Origin: Pseudobacteriovorax sp.
GTDB lineage: Bacteria; Bdellovibrionota_B; Oligoflexia; Oligoflexales; Oligoflexaceae
Length of the DNA: 64,000 bases
Reading direction: 5' to 3'
NCBI GenBank assembly: GCA_013215145.1
Contig: JABSRP010000004.1
Location: 49,867-113,866, forward strand
The notes beneath the pieces are model-generated. The model did no database searches. It worked only from the letters and a program-made list of their open reading frames with translations, and was not told the origin of the DNA. Below are positions 1 through 9,149 of the stretch, in pieces. The translations under genes were made by a program, and so were the position numbers. Every line of letters starts with the position of its first letter. Within the stretch, counting starts at the first letter, position 1.

Positions 1-342
1 AATGAGAGAGGGGAAATTCTCGATACAGATGTCGATCGCACCGGTCTGCTTGCGGCTATGGACGCCAACAATCTTGCTTTTGGATGGTCACCCAAGACTC
101 CTACACGTCTATATCATTGCGTAGGCGACGAGGTGGTCCCCCATGAAAGTGCTCTCACCGCAAAGATCGCTTTCGACTACTACGATGATCTTGACTCATC
201 GACCCCCAATGAAATGGTCCAGGTCGTTTCGATTCCAGACCCAGATAATGGGGTCAAGTATGGACATGGTAACTGCCCTGCCATAAACCTACCATTACAA
301 TGGTTTGCCGGTATCATTCAGGGTCAAAATGCTGCTAATTAA
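1..342 (+). CDS. C-terminal part of an alpha/beta-hydrolase (secretory lipase-like)
   Basis: The reading frame is open from the first base, so the gene starts before the window; the ATG at 58 is internal. The visible end carries two features expected of an alpha/beta-hydrolase of the secretory lipase type: a CVGDEVVP segment, where the Asp would be the catalytic acid and VP is typical after it, and a later YGHGNCP segment that would carry the catalytic His. The nucleophile elbow lies upstream and cannot be seen. A FadL-type porin starts 21 bases downstream, so release of fatty acids and their uptake may be linked; this is inference from position. Carboxylesterase is the main alternative to lipase. 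Confidence 0.6.
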   Translation, partial: NERGEILDTDVDRTGLLAAMDANNLAFGWSPKTPTRLYHCVGDEVVPHESALTAKIAFDYYDDLDSSTPNEMVQVVSIPDPDNGVKYGHGNCPAINLPLQWFAGIIQGQNAAN

Positions 343-363
343 GACTTAAAGGAGACTTGTTAT

Positions 364-1722
364 ATGAAACTCATGTCAAAAACCTGCATAGGAATCGTGC
401 TTGGGACTGTCTCAACCACTCCACTTTTAGCTGGCGGATTTCAAATTTTTGAACGCAATACTAGCGACCTTGGCCGCGCCTACGCGGGCGGGGCTGCCAT
501 CGCCGAAGATGCCAGCACGATTGCGACAAATCCTGCGGGGCTGGTTCGGATGCGAAGCCCCGAATTTAATCTATCCTTATCGACTGTCCTCGCAGAATTT
601 CAGGTAGAGACCAAATCAGCTGGAGTCAATATTCCAGGATTGGGGCTTCAGAAGAGTCAAGGTTTGACGACAGATGATGCGGCGCCCGATGGCATCCCTA
701 CGATTCCAGCTGTATATGCGAGCTTTCCCATCAATAACAGAGTTGTGGTCGGTCTGGGAGCGTTTTCTAACTTTTCTACAGCCTCCGATTACGAATACGA
801 CTTTTCTGCAAACCTACTTGCACTTGAATCTGAGATTACAACTATCAATATCAACCCTAGTCTTGGTTACCGAATCAATCGAGAGTGGTCCGTAGGCTTT
901 GGAGTCAATGCAGTCTTAGCTGAGGCCACGCTATCGTCAGCCAACCCAGCGGTAGGACCACTGACTGACGAAGACACAGGGGCATTCCTGATTAATCCAG
1001 CCACAGGACAAGTCATTCAAGGACCTACCGGAGGGTTCGTTGGTTTTAGCGAGATCAAAGGCAATGACTTCGCCTATGGTTGGAATGCGGGCGTCATGTA
1101 CCAGGCATCGCGGAACTTTCGCGTTGGGCTATCCTATCGATCTGAGGTCGATCTCGAATTGGATGGAACGATAAAATTTATCGACACTCCCAATGTTGAT
1201 GCCTTCACCGACCTAAACGGTCGTGCTCCTTTAACCCTTCCCGAGATTGCTCAGGCAAGTGTCTACTGGAAACCAACAGATAGCCTTGGGTTAGCAGCTG
1301 ATGTTAGCTTTACCGGTTGGCGAAGCTTCCAAAAACTGGAAGTCATCGCTGACGATGGCCGCTTGATTTCAGAGGTTCCCGAAGAGTGGACCGATTCTTA
1401 CCGCTATGCCATCGGCATGGATTATACTTTCGACAGAAGCTGGAAAGCTAAGGCCGGGTTGTCTTACGATGAGTCACCCATCCCGGACGAAAGACGGACA
1501 CTAAGAATCCCAACAAATGACTTAACCTGGGCTTCTTTGGGCGTGACCTACAGACCCATACGGGAGCTTATTATCGACTTTGGCTATGCCCGTATTTTTA
1601 TGGAAGATACGGAGATCAATGACGAAAGGATTTTTGTTGGACAAAGCTTTGTTGGTGAGGCCAATACAGTTGTTTCGGCAAATATTGATGTCCTTTCGCT
1701 CCAGGCCACCTACCGTATCTAG
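364..1722 (+). CDS. fadL: FadL/OmpP1-type outer-membrane transporter of long-chain fatty acids
   Basis: A 452-residue protein with a signal peptide of about 23 residues ending near LLAGGF. The mature start (GGFQIFERNTSDLGRAYAG) and the following DASTIATNPAGL segment with its NPA motif are hallmarks of the FadL/OmpP1/TodX family, whose N-terminal hatch plugs a 14-strand barrel and passes hydrophobic substrates. Length fits the family, and the protein ends on an aromatic-rich strand (SLQATYRI). The ATG follows AAGGAG at a good distance. The upstream hydrolase end lies 21 bases away, suggesting one transcript. The substrate could be fatty acids or other hydrophobic compounds; family assignment is firm, substrate is not. 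Confidence 0.85.
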   Translation: MKLMSKTCIGIVLGTVSTTPLLAGGFQIFERNTSDLGRAYAGGAAIAEDASTIATNPAGLVRMRSPEFNLSLSTVLAEFQVETKSAGVNIPGLGLQKSQGLTTDDAAPDGIPTIPAVYASFPINNRVVVGLGAFSNFSTASDYEYDFSANLLALESEITTININPSLGYRINREWSVGFGVNAVLAEATLSSANPAVGPLTDEDTGAFLINPATGQVIQGPTGGFVGFSEIKGNDFAYGWNAGVMYQASRNFRVGLSYRSEVDLELDGTIKFIDTPNVDAFTDLNGRAPLTLPEIAQASVYWKPTDSLGLAADVSFTGWRSFQKLEVIADDGRLISEVPEEWTDSYRYAIGMDYTFDRSWKAKAGLSYDESPIPDERRTLRIPTNDLTWASLGVTYRPIRELIIDFGYARIFMEDTEINDERIFVGQSFVGEANTVVSANIDVLSLQATYRI

Positions 1723-1855
1723 AGACAAAGCATCGCAATCGCTTTTGTGTGAAGGGAAAGATGACCTTTCGCACAAAAGCTCCCGAAACAAATGGAAAAA
1801 CATCCCATAGCCCCCACTTCTAACCATCCGACAACGGCAATAGGAATCCTTCGAT

Positions 1856-2194
1856 ATGAGCGATACGACATCCCAAAGACAAAAGCTTAATGAGATAACA
1901 GCCCAACTCAAACTTAATCAAGACTTAAACAAACGATATTTTGGACTGCTTTTTTGGCAGCTATCTGCCGTCGCGAATCAACTTTCCCTCAGCGAAATCG
2001 CTAGTCAGCCCAGTACACTTGCTATGACAGAAGGCGATGACGAGGCCCTCGCGGCATTGGTAGGTATCTATCTGCAGATTTGGGACAGCGCAAACGACTT
2101 TCACGCGGCTAGCCGCTTTTTAGCTAGCACGTTAGAAATGACTGCTGATGAGCTGATACAGTCGAAAATGATATTTGAGAGTGGCCAGGCCTGA
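1856..2194 (+). CDS. Small soluble protein of unknown function
   Basis: A 112-residue protein with no signal peptide and no membrane segment. It is Leu-, Ala- and Glu-rich and looks mainly helical, with a run of aromatic residues near position 28 (RYFGLLFWQ). I do not recognise a family. The ATG is preceded by a weak AGGAAT. It is convergent with the Csp1-like gene, with 34 bases between the two ends. The antisense frame across its start is an ORF shadow. It could be a small regulatory or adaptor protein, but nothing in the sequence establishes this. Confidence 0.5.
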   Translation: MSDTTSQRQKLNEITAQLKLNQDLNKRYFGLLFWQLSAVANQLSLSEIASQPSTLAMTEGDDEALAALVGIYLQIWDSANDFHAASRFLASTLEMTADELIQSKMIFESGQA

Positions 2195-2228
2195 CTCTCG
2201 CATCCGACATGATCAAAGAGTGAGGACC

Positions 2229-2723
2229 TTAAATGGTCTTGAGGTATGAAGCACTAGCTTTCGCGTAGTCCCTGCAAGCCTTTGCACAATCGGCACATTC
2301 TTTATGATGGTCCGCATGTTTTTTACATTCTTTTTCGCAGTCGAGGCAAAACTCCTGACAAGCTTTAATTAAACTTTTGATCCGGGATTTCTTGGCGGAA
2401 CCATAGCCCATCACTGTCTGCAATGACTCAGTGACAGCGATCATATCCATGACGACTCGTTGACATTCCAGCATAGCTGTGTCACCGACCTCGATCAACC
2501 TCATACAATGCGAAACACAGAGTTTACCCGTGCTCAAGCAGTCTTCAAGGCTAGCGAAAACAGCTTTTTCTTGTTTAGAGATCACCCTAGGCTTAGCCTT
2601 TTTGTGTTTATGATGCTTGTGATGTTTGTGATCTTTATGCGGATCCTCAGCCAGTAACGTGCCAGACATCGCTGCACCAACCAAAACAGCACCGGATCCC
2701 GCAATTAAGTCTCGTCGATTCAT
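2229..2723 (-). CDS. Tat-exported, Cys-rich four-helix-bundle copper-storage protein (Csp1-like)
   Basis: A 164-residue protein with a twin-arginine signal (MNRRDLIAGSGAVLVGAAMS), then a His/Lys-rich linker at about residues 28-46, then a helical domain with eleven Cys residues in CxxxC-like spacing (for example CVSHC, CQEFCLDCEKEC and CADCAKAC). This is the pattern of the Csp/DUF326 family, in which Cys lining a four-helix bundle binds many Cu(I) ions; Csp1 members are Tat-exported. The poly-His linker may give extra metal capture. No copper regulator or P-type ATPase is adjacent. Other metals or a ferredoxin-like role are less likely because the CxxCxxC spacing of Fe-S proteins is absent. 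Confidence 0.8.
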   Translation of the reverse strand: MNRRDLIAGSGAVLVGAAMSGTLLAEDPHKDHKHHKHHKHKKAKPRVISKQEKAVFASLEDCLSTGKLCVSHCMRLIEVGDTAMLECQRVVMDMIAVTESLQTVMGYGSAKKSRIKSLIKACQEFCLDCEKECKKHADHHKECADCAKACRDYAKASASYLKTI

Positions 2724-2981
2724 TTTTATACCCCATGCAAATGTTATCAGAGTGCTATACCACGGTTAGACGCGCGGCTGTACAAGAAATTCTTTAATAC
2801 TAACCCAGCAAAAGCCAAAACAAAAGGAGCCTGATCTGTTTGCATACACTTGTAATATTATGTATTTCTAAGTAAGACAAAAAGGTCTGCGAATCGCCAT
2901 GTTTCGGCTAAGGGGCAGCAACTGCCGTCTGATGATCCAGTATAATTATACCCAATAGGGATAACACTCAGGGCGGAAATC

Positions 2982-3956
2982 ATGGCTTTAGAAGACTTAA
3001 ACGAACTTATGCTAAACGAGAACCTAAGAATTAGGAAAGGCTTAGAAACCATTCAATCCAATCTCGTTGAATCCGTTGAACTGAATGAGCAGGCGCGGCA
3101 ACTGCAGCGGAATTTTAATCAGAATTTTAGAGACCTAAAGGACCGCTCTCAGCAAATATCAAAAAATACCCGCGAACTAGATGCCGTCCTGACAAAAACC
3201 ATGGACAGCGCAAAAGAGATGTTGGCTAACATTAAGGAAATCTCCAGTTTCTTGAAGGGAATCACCGAGATTGCGGAGAAGACTAACCTTTTAGCCCTGA
3301 ATGCTAGTATCGAGGCAGCCCGAGCCGGCGAAGCAGGCCGCGGGTTTAGTGTTGTCGCAAGTGAGGTGAAAGAACTATCGAGTCAAACATCTAATCTCGT
3401 GAGTAGTGTAGAGTCTTCCCTTAAAAATGTTCAAACGAGTTCACAATCCGTAATGAGCAACATGAACCAGGCCATGGATCAAAGCAAAAACAACAGTGTC
3501 ATCCTTAACGAATTCTCCCTCAATATCGCGGAATCTGAAGGCGAGATGAAAACCATCTCTCAAAACAACGGGAAAAACAGCGATCGTATTTTTATCACTC
3601 TGGCGAAGCTTGATTATGTTATTTGGAAGGTTGACACCTATATTTCTGTGGTCAAAATGGAACCTACATTCACCTATACCTCACACAGCTCCGGTCGTCT
3701 TGGCAATTGGTATTACGAAGGGGCGGGAAAACAATATTTCTCTAATTTTCCTAGTTATCGACATTTGGAAAACCCCCTCGAAAAAGTCCACGCGGCAACA
3801 AAAACAGTCTTCGAAAACATTCCATCAAACAATGCGACAAAAATCTTGGAAGGAATCGAAACCATGGAGCAAAGTAGCGAAAGAGTATTCGAATGCCTCG
3901 ATAACATCGTCAGAGAAAAAGAGGGCGCGAAAGACACTATGAAGAGTGCCTCATAA
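2982..3956 (+). CDS. Soluble methyl-accepting chemotaxis protein with a degenerate CZB zinc-binding domain
   Basis: A 324-residue cytoplasmic chemoreceptor with no membrane segment. The conserved signalling hairpin is clear at about residues 101-140 ([20 protein letters not shown], then [14 protein letters not shown]) and binds CheA/CheW in this family. The C-terminal part matches a CZB domain in order and spacing ([31 protein letters not shown]). However, three of the four usual zinc ligands are changed: the first His is Tyr212, the Cys before RLG is Gly238, and the third ligand His is Leu266; only His270 remains. Zinc binding is therefore doubtful. The second chemoreceptor follows downstream on the same strand. 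Confidence 0.85.
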   Translation: MALEDLNELMLNENLRIRKGLETIQSNLVESVELNEQARQLQRNFNQNFRDLKDRSQQISKNTRELDAVLTKTMDSAKEMLANIKEISSFLKGITEIAEKTNLLALNASIEAARAGEAGRGFSVVASEVKELSSQTSNLVSSVESSLKNVQTSSQSVMSNMNQAMDQSKNNSVILNEFSLNIAESEGEMKTISQNNGKNSDRIFITLAKLDYVIWKVDTYISVVKMEPTFTYTSHSSGRLGNWYYEGAGKQYFSNFPSYRHLENPLEKVHAATKTVFENIPSNNATKILEGIETMEQSSERVFECLDNIVREKEGAKDTMKSAS

Positions 3957-4086
3957 AGAGGCTTCTATCGAAATTATTTAGAATCTCAGGAGTCTACCAG
4001 TCTCGGTGGTTCCGCCTAATCGAGAACCCTCATTGAGACAAGCTCGATTTTTCCGATTATCTTCCTATCTAATAGGGAGACTCACA

Positions 4087-5697
4087 ATGACTAATGCTAC
4101 CCAACCAAATTTAGATCAGCGCCTACTCAGCGGCGTTTACCAAGCTATCGATCGCAGCCAGGCGGTAATCCGCTTTAAGCCGGATGGCACCATCATACAT
4201 GCCAACCATAATTTTCTTGCCGCAATGGGTTACGAACTCGACGAAATCGCAGGACAGCACCACAAGATGTTTGCTGCTGATGGTTTTGAAAACACTCCAG
4301 AATACAAGGACTTTTGGAGCAAACTCAATTCAGGGACGTTTCATCAAGGGCAATACAAACGCCTCGCAAAAGGAGCAAAAGAGGTTTGGATTCAAGCGAC
4401 CTACAACCCCATTTTTGATCAAGAGAATAACTTGGTTGAAATCGTTAAGTTCGCCGTTGACATCACCGAGCAAAAGGCAGCTGATGTCAGATACCAGAAT
4501 CAAATCAAAGCCATCGATCAGGCACAAGCTGGTATCGAGTTTGACTTAGACGGCAACATCCTTGATGCCAATAGTGTTTTTCTGAAGTTTATGGGGTATG
4601 AAAAATCTGATATTGTGGGCAAGCACCATCGTATTTTCTGTGAACCAGAATTAGTCAAATCACGGGACTACAAAACCTTCTGGCATAGACTAAAAAGTGG
4701 TGATTATCAGCATGGTGACTGCAAACGCCTTAATGCAAAAGGTGAAACTGTATGGATCCGAGCTTCTTACACACCTGTGATGGATGTCAACGGAAAACCA
4801 GATCGGATTATCAAAGTCGCAGCAGACATCACCCAACAGACTGTAGAGAACCAAAATCTTAGTCAACGGCTTGAAAAAACCAGCCGCGCCCTTGAGGAGG
4901 CCTCTACCACTCTAACAAATGCTGCAAACATCATGTTGAAAAGTTCAGAGGAAGCTGAATCACAAGCCAAAGAAGTATCTCTGTCATCAGACGGCCTCGC
5001 CGAAAATGTCAAAGAGGTTGCTCGAAGTACCGACGAAATGAGTTCAACCGTGGGAGAGATCTCAACTAAAGCCAGAGAGACGTCCACTATATCCGCAGAT
5101 GCGAAACATTCGACAGAGAAAGCTAGCGGACTCATGGAAGGATTGGAAAGCGCATCCAACGAAATCAGTACCGTCATCAAACTCATTAGCAGCATCGCCC
5201 AGCAAACCAATTTATTAGCATTGAATGCAACCATTGAGGCTGCCCGCGCTGGCGAGTCAGGACGCGGCTTTTCCGTGGTTGCTAACGAGGTCAAAGAGCT
5301 AGCAAATCAGACAGCAGTCGCCACGGAAAAAATTACACAAACCGTCAATACGATAACTGGTTCCACCGCACACTCCATCGAGGCGATCAAAGAGATCTCT
5401 TCGATTATTGAAAAGGTCAATGAGAATGCTATGGTCACTGCCACCGCCACGGAAGAACAGGGTGCGACAACCACTGGCGTAAGAGATCTTATCTCAAAAT
5501 CAAGCGATGGTATTCATAAGATTGTCGGTGGGATTCACGAGGTCTCTAAAACCTGCTCGGCCAGCTTGCAAGGAGCGAAGGATACCCTTGAAGCAGCAAA
5601 CAAGCTTTCCTCTATTGCAGAAGATCTCATGGGGGTCCTTAATCAGCGCAAGTTCGACCAGGACGAAATCACGACCGTACAAAAGATTGCAGCGTGA
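4087..5697 (+). CDS. Soluble chemoreceptor with two PAS domains
   Basis: A 536-residue methyl-accepting chemotaxis protein without membrane segments. Two PAS domains lie at about residues 15-130 and 140-250; both have the DG(T/N)I..AN..F...MGY core and the PAC-like VWI.A.Y.P..D segment seen in redox- or ligand-sensing PAS receptors. The signalling hairpin ([20 protein letters not shown], then [14 protein letters not shown]) sits near residues 376-415. I chose ATG 4087, which has GGGAG upstream, over the GTG at 4006, whose extra residues do not look like protein. It probably reports redox or energy state to the chemotaxis array. Whether it binds heme or flavin cannot be read from the sequence. 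Confidence 0.85.
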   Translation: MTNATQPNLDQRLLSGVYQAIDRSQAVIRFKPDGTIIHANHNFLAAMGYELDEIAGQHHKMFAADGFENTPEYKDFWSKLNSGTFHQGQYKRLAKGAKEVWIQATYNPIFDQENNLVEIVKFAVDITEQKAADVRYQNQIKAIDQAQAGIEFDLDGNILDANSVFLKFMGYEKSDIVGKHHRIFCEPELVKSRDYKTFWHRLKSGDYQHGDCKRLNAKGETVWIRASYTPVMDVNGKPDRIIKVAADITQQTVENQNLSQRLEKTSRALEEASTTLTNAANIMLKSSEEAESQAKEVSLSSDGLAENVKEVARSTDEMSSTVGEISTKARETSTISADAKHSTEKASGLMEGLESASNEISTVIKLISSIAQQTNLLALNATIEAARAGESGRGFSVVANEVKELANQTAVATEKITQTVNTITGSTAHSIEAIKEISSIIEKVNENAMVTATATEEQGATTTGVRDLISKSSDGIHKIVGGIHEVSKTCSASLQGAKDTLEAANKLSSIAEDLMGVLNQRKFDQDEITTVQKIAA

Positions 5698-5723
5698 AAC
5701 CAAAGGAGCCTGCTGAGACCTGA

Positions 5724-6230
5724 CTACTGCCAGTTAGCTCTAAGGTACTCTAGAGTTTGCTCGTATTCGTTAAGGTCGAGCAGGCGATCGAAGGACATAA
5801 TCTCTCCTATAGCGCCACCAAAATGATGTTGTCCTATAGGAAAGGTCGCCCCTAGGTGACCGACGGTTAAGGTATCAAGAGTTACGGCGTCCTCAAATTC
5901 AACTACCAAAATCTGCCAGTTTCCGTAGGCCCAGGGGCTCAGATTAGTGTTAGCGAAGTACTCGCTGGTTTTTGGTGTTCCGTCGATTTGATAAAGGGCC
6001 CTAGTACCGGCGTTGCCATCAAAAGAAAATCCAAGCTCATTGCTTCCTCGTCGCGCATCCAGAGCCACGTGACCCACGCCATCGTACTGACCCCAGAGCT
6101 GAGCCAAATCATTTCTGTCTTGAAAGTTCGGATCCATACGGTAAACGATAAACACAGTATGTGAACTCAACTGAATATCGCTAACCTCTAAAAAGTCATC
6201 CACGCCGTCAAAAACGAGGTAGGGATACAA
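5724..6230 (-). CDS. 3' part of a frameshifted LamG-like lipoprotein gene
   Basis: This frame encodes most of a second LamG/concanavalin-like domain (YLVFDGVDDFLEV, then LGFSFDGNAGT, then GGAIGEIMSFDRLLDLNEYE). It aligns with the first copy in the neighbouring frame (TIRFDGSDDFL, GYSFDGAGT, GGDIAEVFVFDRELNPDE). It has no credible start of its own; the apparent TTG at 6230 is inside the domain. Restoring one missing base somewhere in about 6238-6275 joins it to the upstream frame and gives a continuous protein of about 710 residues. It should be read as the end of one broken gene, or of one mis-sequenced gene, not as an independent protein. Confidence 0.7.
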   Translation of the reverse strand: MYPYLVFDGVDDFLEVSDIQLSSHTVFIVYRMDPNFQDRNDLAQLWGQYDGVGHVALDARRGSNELGFSFDGNAGTRALYQIDGTPKTSEYFANTNLSPWAYGNWQILVVEFEDAVTLDTLTVGHLGATFPIGQHHFGGAIGEIMSFDRLLDLNEYEQTLEYLRANWQ

Positions 6231-7855
6231 CTTTGATGGCTCTGTCCGCAGTTTGGCCGCATGAGGGAGTCATCTTGTTTCAAAGCAATGGCCTTGCGGT
6301 CCGTATCTGTTATCACTTCAATGCGAGCAAGGCTATCTACTCGAGCTTGATCTGCCCTCATCCAAAAGGTTCTTCCCACTGCGATGGGATTGGGGGCAAC
6401 CGCCGTCTCCAAACGCAAATTAGTCACCTTGCCTGCAGATCTATAGCCAGTTGCTTGATTCACACTACACACGCGAATATACCAATCCCCTGCCTCCAAA
6501 TCCCCTAGAGGAACGCTCATATTCAGCGAGACCTCTTGAATCAGAGACACCGAACCATCATAACAGTCTACAGGTTCGCTGTTTTTTTTCATGGCAATCT
6601 GAAAAGCTGTGCTGCCTCCTCCAGACGACCGCCAGTTTAGGAGAGCCTTTAGACCGTCTTGCCTCGCAACCAGACTACGCACATCCTGGCTCGGATCACG
6701 ACTCAGGCTGGGGTCCCATCGATGACGTATATACCGTTCCAAAACAAACCGTTCGTCAGGATTTAATTCGCGATCAAACACAAAGACTTCAGCAATGTCT
6801 CCACCTAAAAAGTGATTGTCGCGGGCGGATAGACTACCAATATACTGCTGATTTATAATTTGAGGAGTGTCATAGGAAACGATGGTCCACTGCATCGTAT
6901 CGAACTGCCAAGTGGCATCCTCTACATCTTCCGATGATTGGATACTCAAGTTTTGAAAGGAGTTTTCACCAAACGAGGCGGTAGACGTTCCAGCTCCATC
7001 AAAGCTATATCCCAGACTATCATTCCGGGGATCTATAGCCAGATGCGCTCCTTCAGAGTAGCTACCCCATAGTGGCCCTAGACGCGCGCGATTGGTATCC
7101 TCTTGCCGCGCTTGAAACACACTCACGACAGTCTGGACCGTTAGATTATTTGCCGGTGCATATAGGAAGTCATCGCTACCATCAAACCGAATCGTAGCTG
7201 GCAATCGCTCCGTGTTCCATTGCGGAGCAACATCTTGACTAGCGGCCTGAAACCGAAAGCGGTTCTTAGATTGATCATTCCAGAAGAGCACTTTCCCATC
7301 CATAGCTTCCACACCTGCGTCCGCTCTCAACCATAGCACTGCATTATCGGGCAAAATCGCGACAGTTCCTTGAGATCGATAATAACGACGATCTTCGCCA
7401 ACCGTAAATACTAAACATAGATGAAAGACGCCGATCCGCTCGAGGTTGATCGCTAAGCTATCGGTATTTGTTTCGCCACTAATGACGGGAGACTCTGTAG
7501 CTAGGCTAGACTCGTCACAAGGGATATGCTCTTTCACGTAAAATATCTGGTATGCCCCTGTGGAACTTGCCACCAGCTCTGCCTTTATGGTTTCGCCTCT
7601 TTGGTAAAATTGAAGTGAGGTTCCGGACGAAAGGCTCCAAGAGAGCTCCCAGGGATCTGGCGCAGAGACATCTTGTTCTGGTGATTCTGGTCCTTCCACC
7701 TCGAAGGGAAGATCCGTAGGATTTTCGTTGGAATCGGTAGGAATCTCAGGAGATGCTTCAGGAAGATAGTTAGGACTATCTTTAGTCCCGGATCCGCAGC
7801 TCAACATAAAGCTTAATATGATAACCGATAAAAAAGATCGACAGGTTCCTTGCAC
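6188..7855 (-). CDS. 5' part of a frameshifted surface lipoprotein with LamG-like and Fn3-like domains
   Basis: The gene starts at GTG 7855 behind a strong AGGAGG. The N-terminus is a lipoprotein signal with lipobox LSCG (Cys about residue 20), followed by a Pro/Glu/Asp-rich linker. Then come a domain of chitobiase or Ig-like type, a LamG-like domain at about residues 170-390 (LWLRADAG, FDGSDDFL, DIAEVFVFDRE), a fibronectin-III-like stretch, and the start of a second LamG-like domain (FWMRADQA). The frame then runs into unrelated residues and stops at 6188, while the domain continues in the other frame. LamG-like domains bind glycans or proteins, so a surface adhesin is likely. No partner genes are evident. 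Confidence 0.7.
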   Translation of the reverse strand: MQGTCRSFLSVIILSFMLSCGSGTKDSPNYLPEASPEIPTDSNENPTDLPFEVEGPESPEQDVSAPDPWELSWSLSSGTSLQFYQRGETIKAELVASSTGAYQIFYVKEHIPCDESSLATESPVISGETNTDSLAINLERIGVFHLCLVFTVGEDRRYYRSQGTVAILPDNAVLWLRADAGVEAMDGKVLFWNDQSKNRFRFQAASQDVAPQWNTERLPATIRFDGSDDFLYAPANNLTVQTVVSVFQARQEDTNRARLGPLWGSYSEGAHLAIDPRNDSLGYSFDGAGTSTASFGENSFQNLSIQSSEDVEDATWQFDTMQWTIVSYDTPQIINQQYIGSLSARDNHFLGGDIAEVFVFDRELNPDERFVLERYIRHRWDPSLSRDPSQDVRSLVARQDGLKALLNWRSSGGGSTAFQIAMKKNSEPVDCYDGSVSLIQEVSLNMSVPLGDLEAGDWYIRVCSVNQATGYRSAGKVTNLRLETAVAPNPIAVGRTFWMRADQARVDSLARIEVITDTDRKAIALKQDDSLMRPNCGQSHQSCIPTSFLTAWMTF

Positions 7856-8093
7856 GTCTCACCTCCTCAAAAGTCCTTACTATAAGGATCCCTAATATAT
7901 TTCTATCGCGCAAGGCAGCTGCGAAATAGATTTCCGCCAAGACATCGCATTTTCAAAGGGAAAGACATAGGTGATGGCAGATCTTCCCGATGATAACAGG
8001 TCGATCCACCTCGTATTTTAGCAATGCACCAAATGCTAAGGTAGATAGTTTTTGCCTAGGATAAAAAGATTTTTCAGCTCATTTTTTGACCGT

Positions 8094-9149
8094 TTAAGGA
8101 TAATAATGCCTGGGAACAAAGTTCCCCGCATGGCAGTAAGCACAGGCCTCACGTTTGTGAGACACACCCCTCGGAGCTCGTAAAGCACCAACAGATAATC
8201 CGCTCCTCCATAATTCCATCAGTCCACCTGATTTCGTAAGCTCGTGACGAATGTCTTCGACGTGATCGATAAAGGGCCAGCCTTGCTCAACCCCTAAGTG
8301 AGACACCTCGTCAAGAATCCGATGCATAGAGCGTTCATCACCAAGAAAGGCATAGGCCTCGGCTTGGGTAATAAGCGTCCCAATATATTGGAAAGGTGCA
8401 ATACTAGTGGCTCTTTGGCAAACACCGTCTTCAAAGCACTGATCGTAATAGTTGATCCCCCAAGTCACCAATTCGGGATCATTAGCTCCCATCAGATGGG
8501 CAACAGCCCCAATGGGACCAGCGGCTCCCCATTCTCCGTAAATTTCGCCCAAGGCGATCATTTGTTCTGCTGCCTCAACACCTCGTTTTTTGGCACCCAC
8601 TGTGAATAGAGTGAAGTTTTCCATAGCCCAATAAAACGCCTGAGCATTAGGTGATCGTGGCATTTGGGCCCTGGCATCTAAGGCAGCCGCAAAGGCTGCT
8701 AAAACATGTGGGCTTTTTATGGGATCAACGATAAGAGGGCTGTCAGCGTAAATATGGAGATAAGCAAAGATTTTAAGCATAGCAAGGCGACCAGAATTGC
8801 GAGTCTGACTAAGAGATGGGTACCTGCTAGTTTTATCTAGCCAAGCCTTCATAGCTTTTGAGTCCATGGTAGCGACATGCCTCCAGTACTCCTTTTCTAG
8901 CCGTAGCTCTAGATCACTGTCGGCTCGGCAAGGAAATATTTTTGCGATAAGAACATTTTGGCAATTGATAGGTACGTGTACGATCTCTGCGGTTGGTGGA
9001 TATATCGCTTGATATTCATCATCGACCAAAATGGGTTCGGGAGATTGGATCTCCTTATCCAGGTAGTGTGACTCGGCTTGCAATGCCAAACCGAATTGAC
9101 TAAAAAAACCCAAAAAATACAATGCAGCGATTCGCATTCTTAACGACAT
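8094..9149 (-). CDS. Secreted protein of unknown function ending in a CxxCH motif
   Basis: A 351-residue protein with a signal peptide (about residues 1-25, ending FGLALQA). The ATG has AGGGGG seven bases upstream. The body is helical and Ala-rich, with possible TPR-like helices (AFAAALDARAQ, AYAFLGDERSMHRILDEV), and no catalytic motif that I recognise. Near the extreme C-terminus is CAYCHAGN, a c-type heme attachment motif, followed by only eleven residues (AGNFVPRHYYP). A single terminal CxxCH is an odd position; it may be a mono-heme site or a zinc site. The protein stands alone between non-coding stretches on both sides. Confidence 0.6.
   Translation of the reverse strand: MSLRMRIAALYFLGFFSQFGLALQAESHYLDKEIQSPEPILVDDEYQAIYPPTAEIVHVPINCQNVLIAKIFPCRADSDLELRLEKEYWRHVATMDSKAMKAWLDKTSRYPSLSQTRNSGRLAMLKIFAYLHIYADSPLIVDPIKSPHVLAAFAAALDARAQMPRSPNAQAFYWAMENFTLFTVGAKKRGVEAAEQMIALGEIYGEWGAAGPIGAVAHLMGANDPELVTWGINYYDQCFEDGVCQRATSIAPFQYIGTLITQAEAYAFLGDERSMHRILDEVSHLGVEQGWPFIDHVEDIRHELTKSGGLMELWRSGLSVGALRAPRGVSHKREACAYCHAGNFVPRHYYP

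Noticed and set aside
1522..1911. 129-codon antisense ORF over the end of the FadL-type gene
   Set aside because: It lies opposite a well supported coding gene, has no ribosome site and no domain; an ORF shadow.
4863..5294. 143-codon antisense ORF over the PAS chemoreceptor
   Set aside because: Its residues mirror the codon pattern of the receptor coiled coil; no sign of independent coding.
6451..6858. 135-codon plus-strand ORF inside the LamG lipoprotein gene
   Set aside because: Opposite strand of a real domain; no family features.
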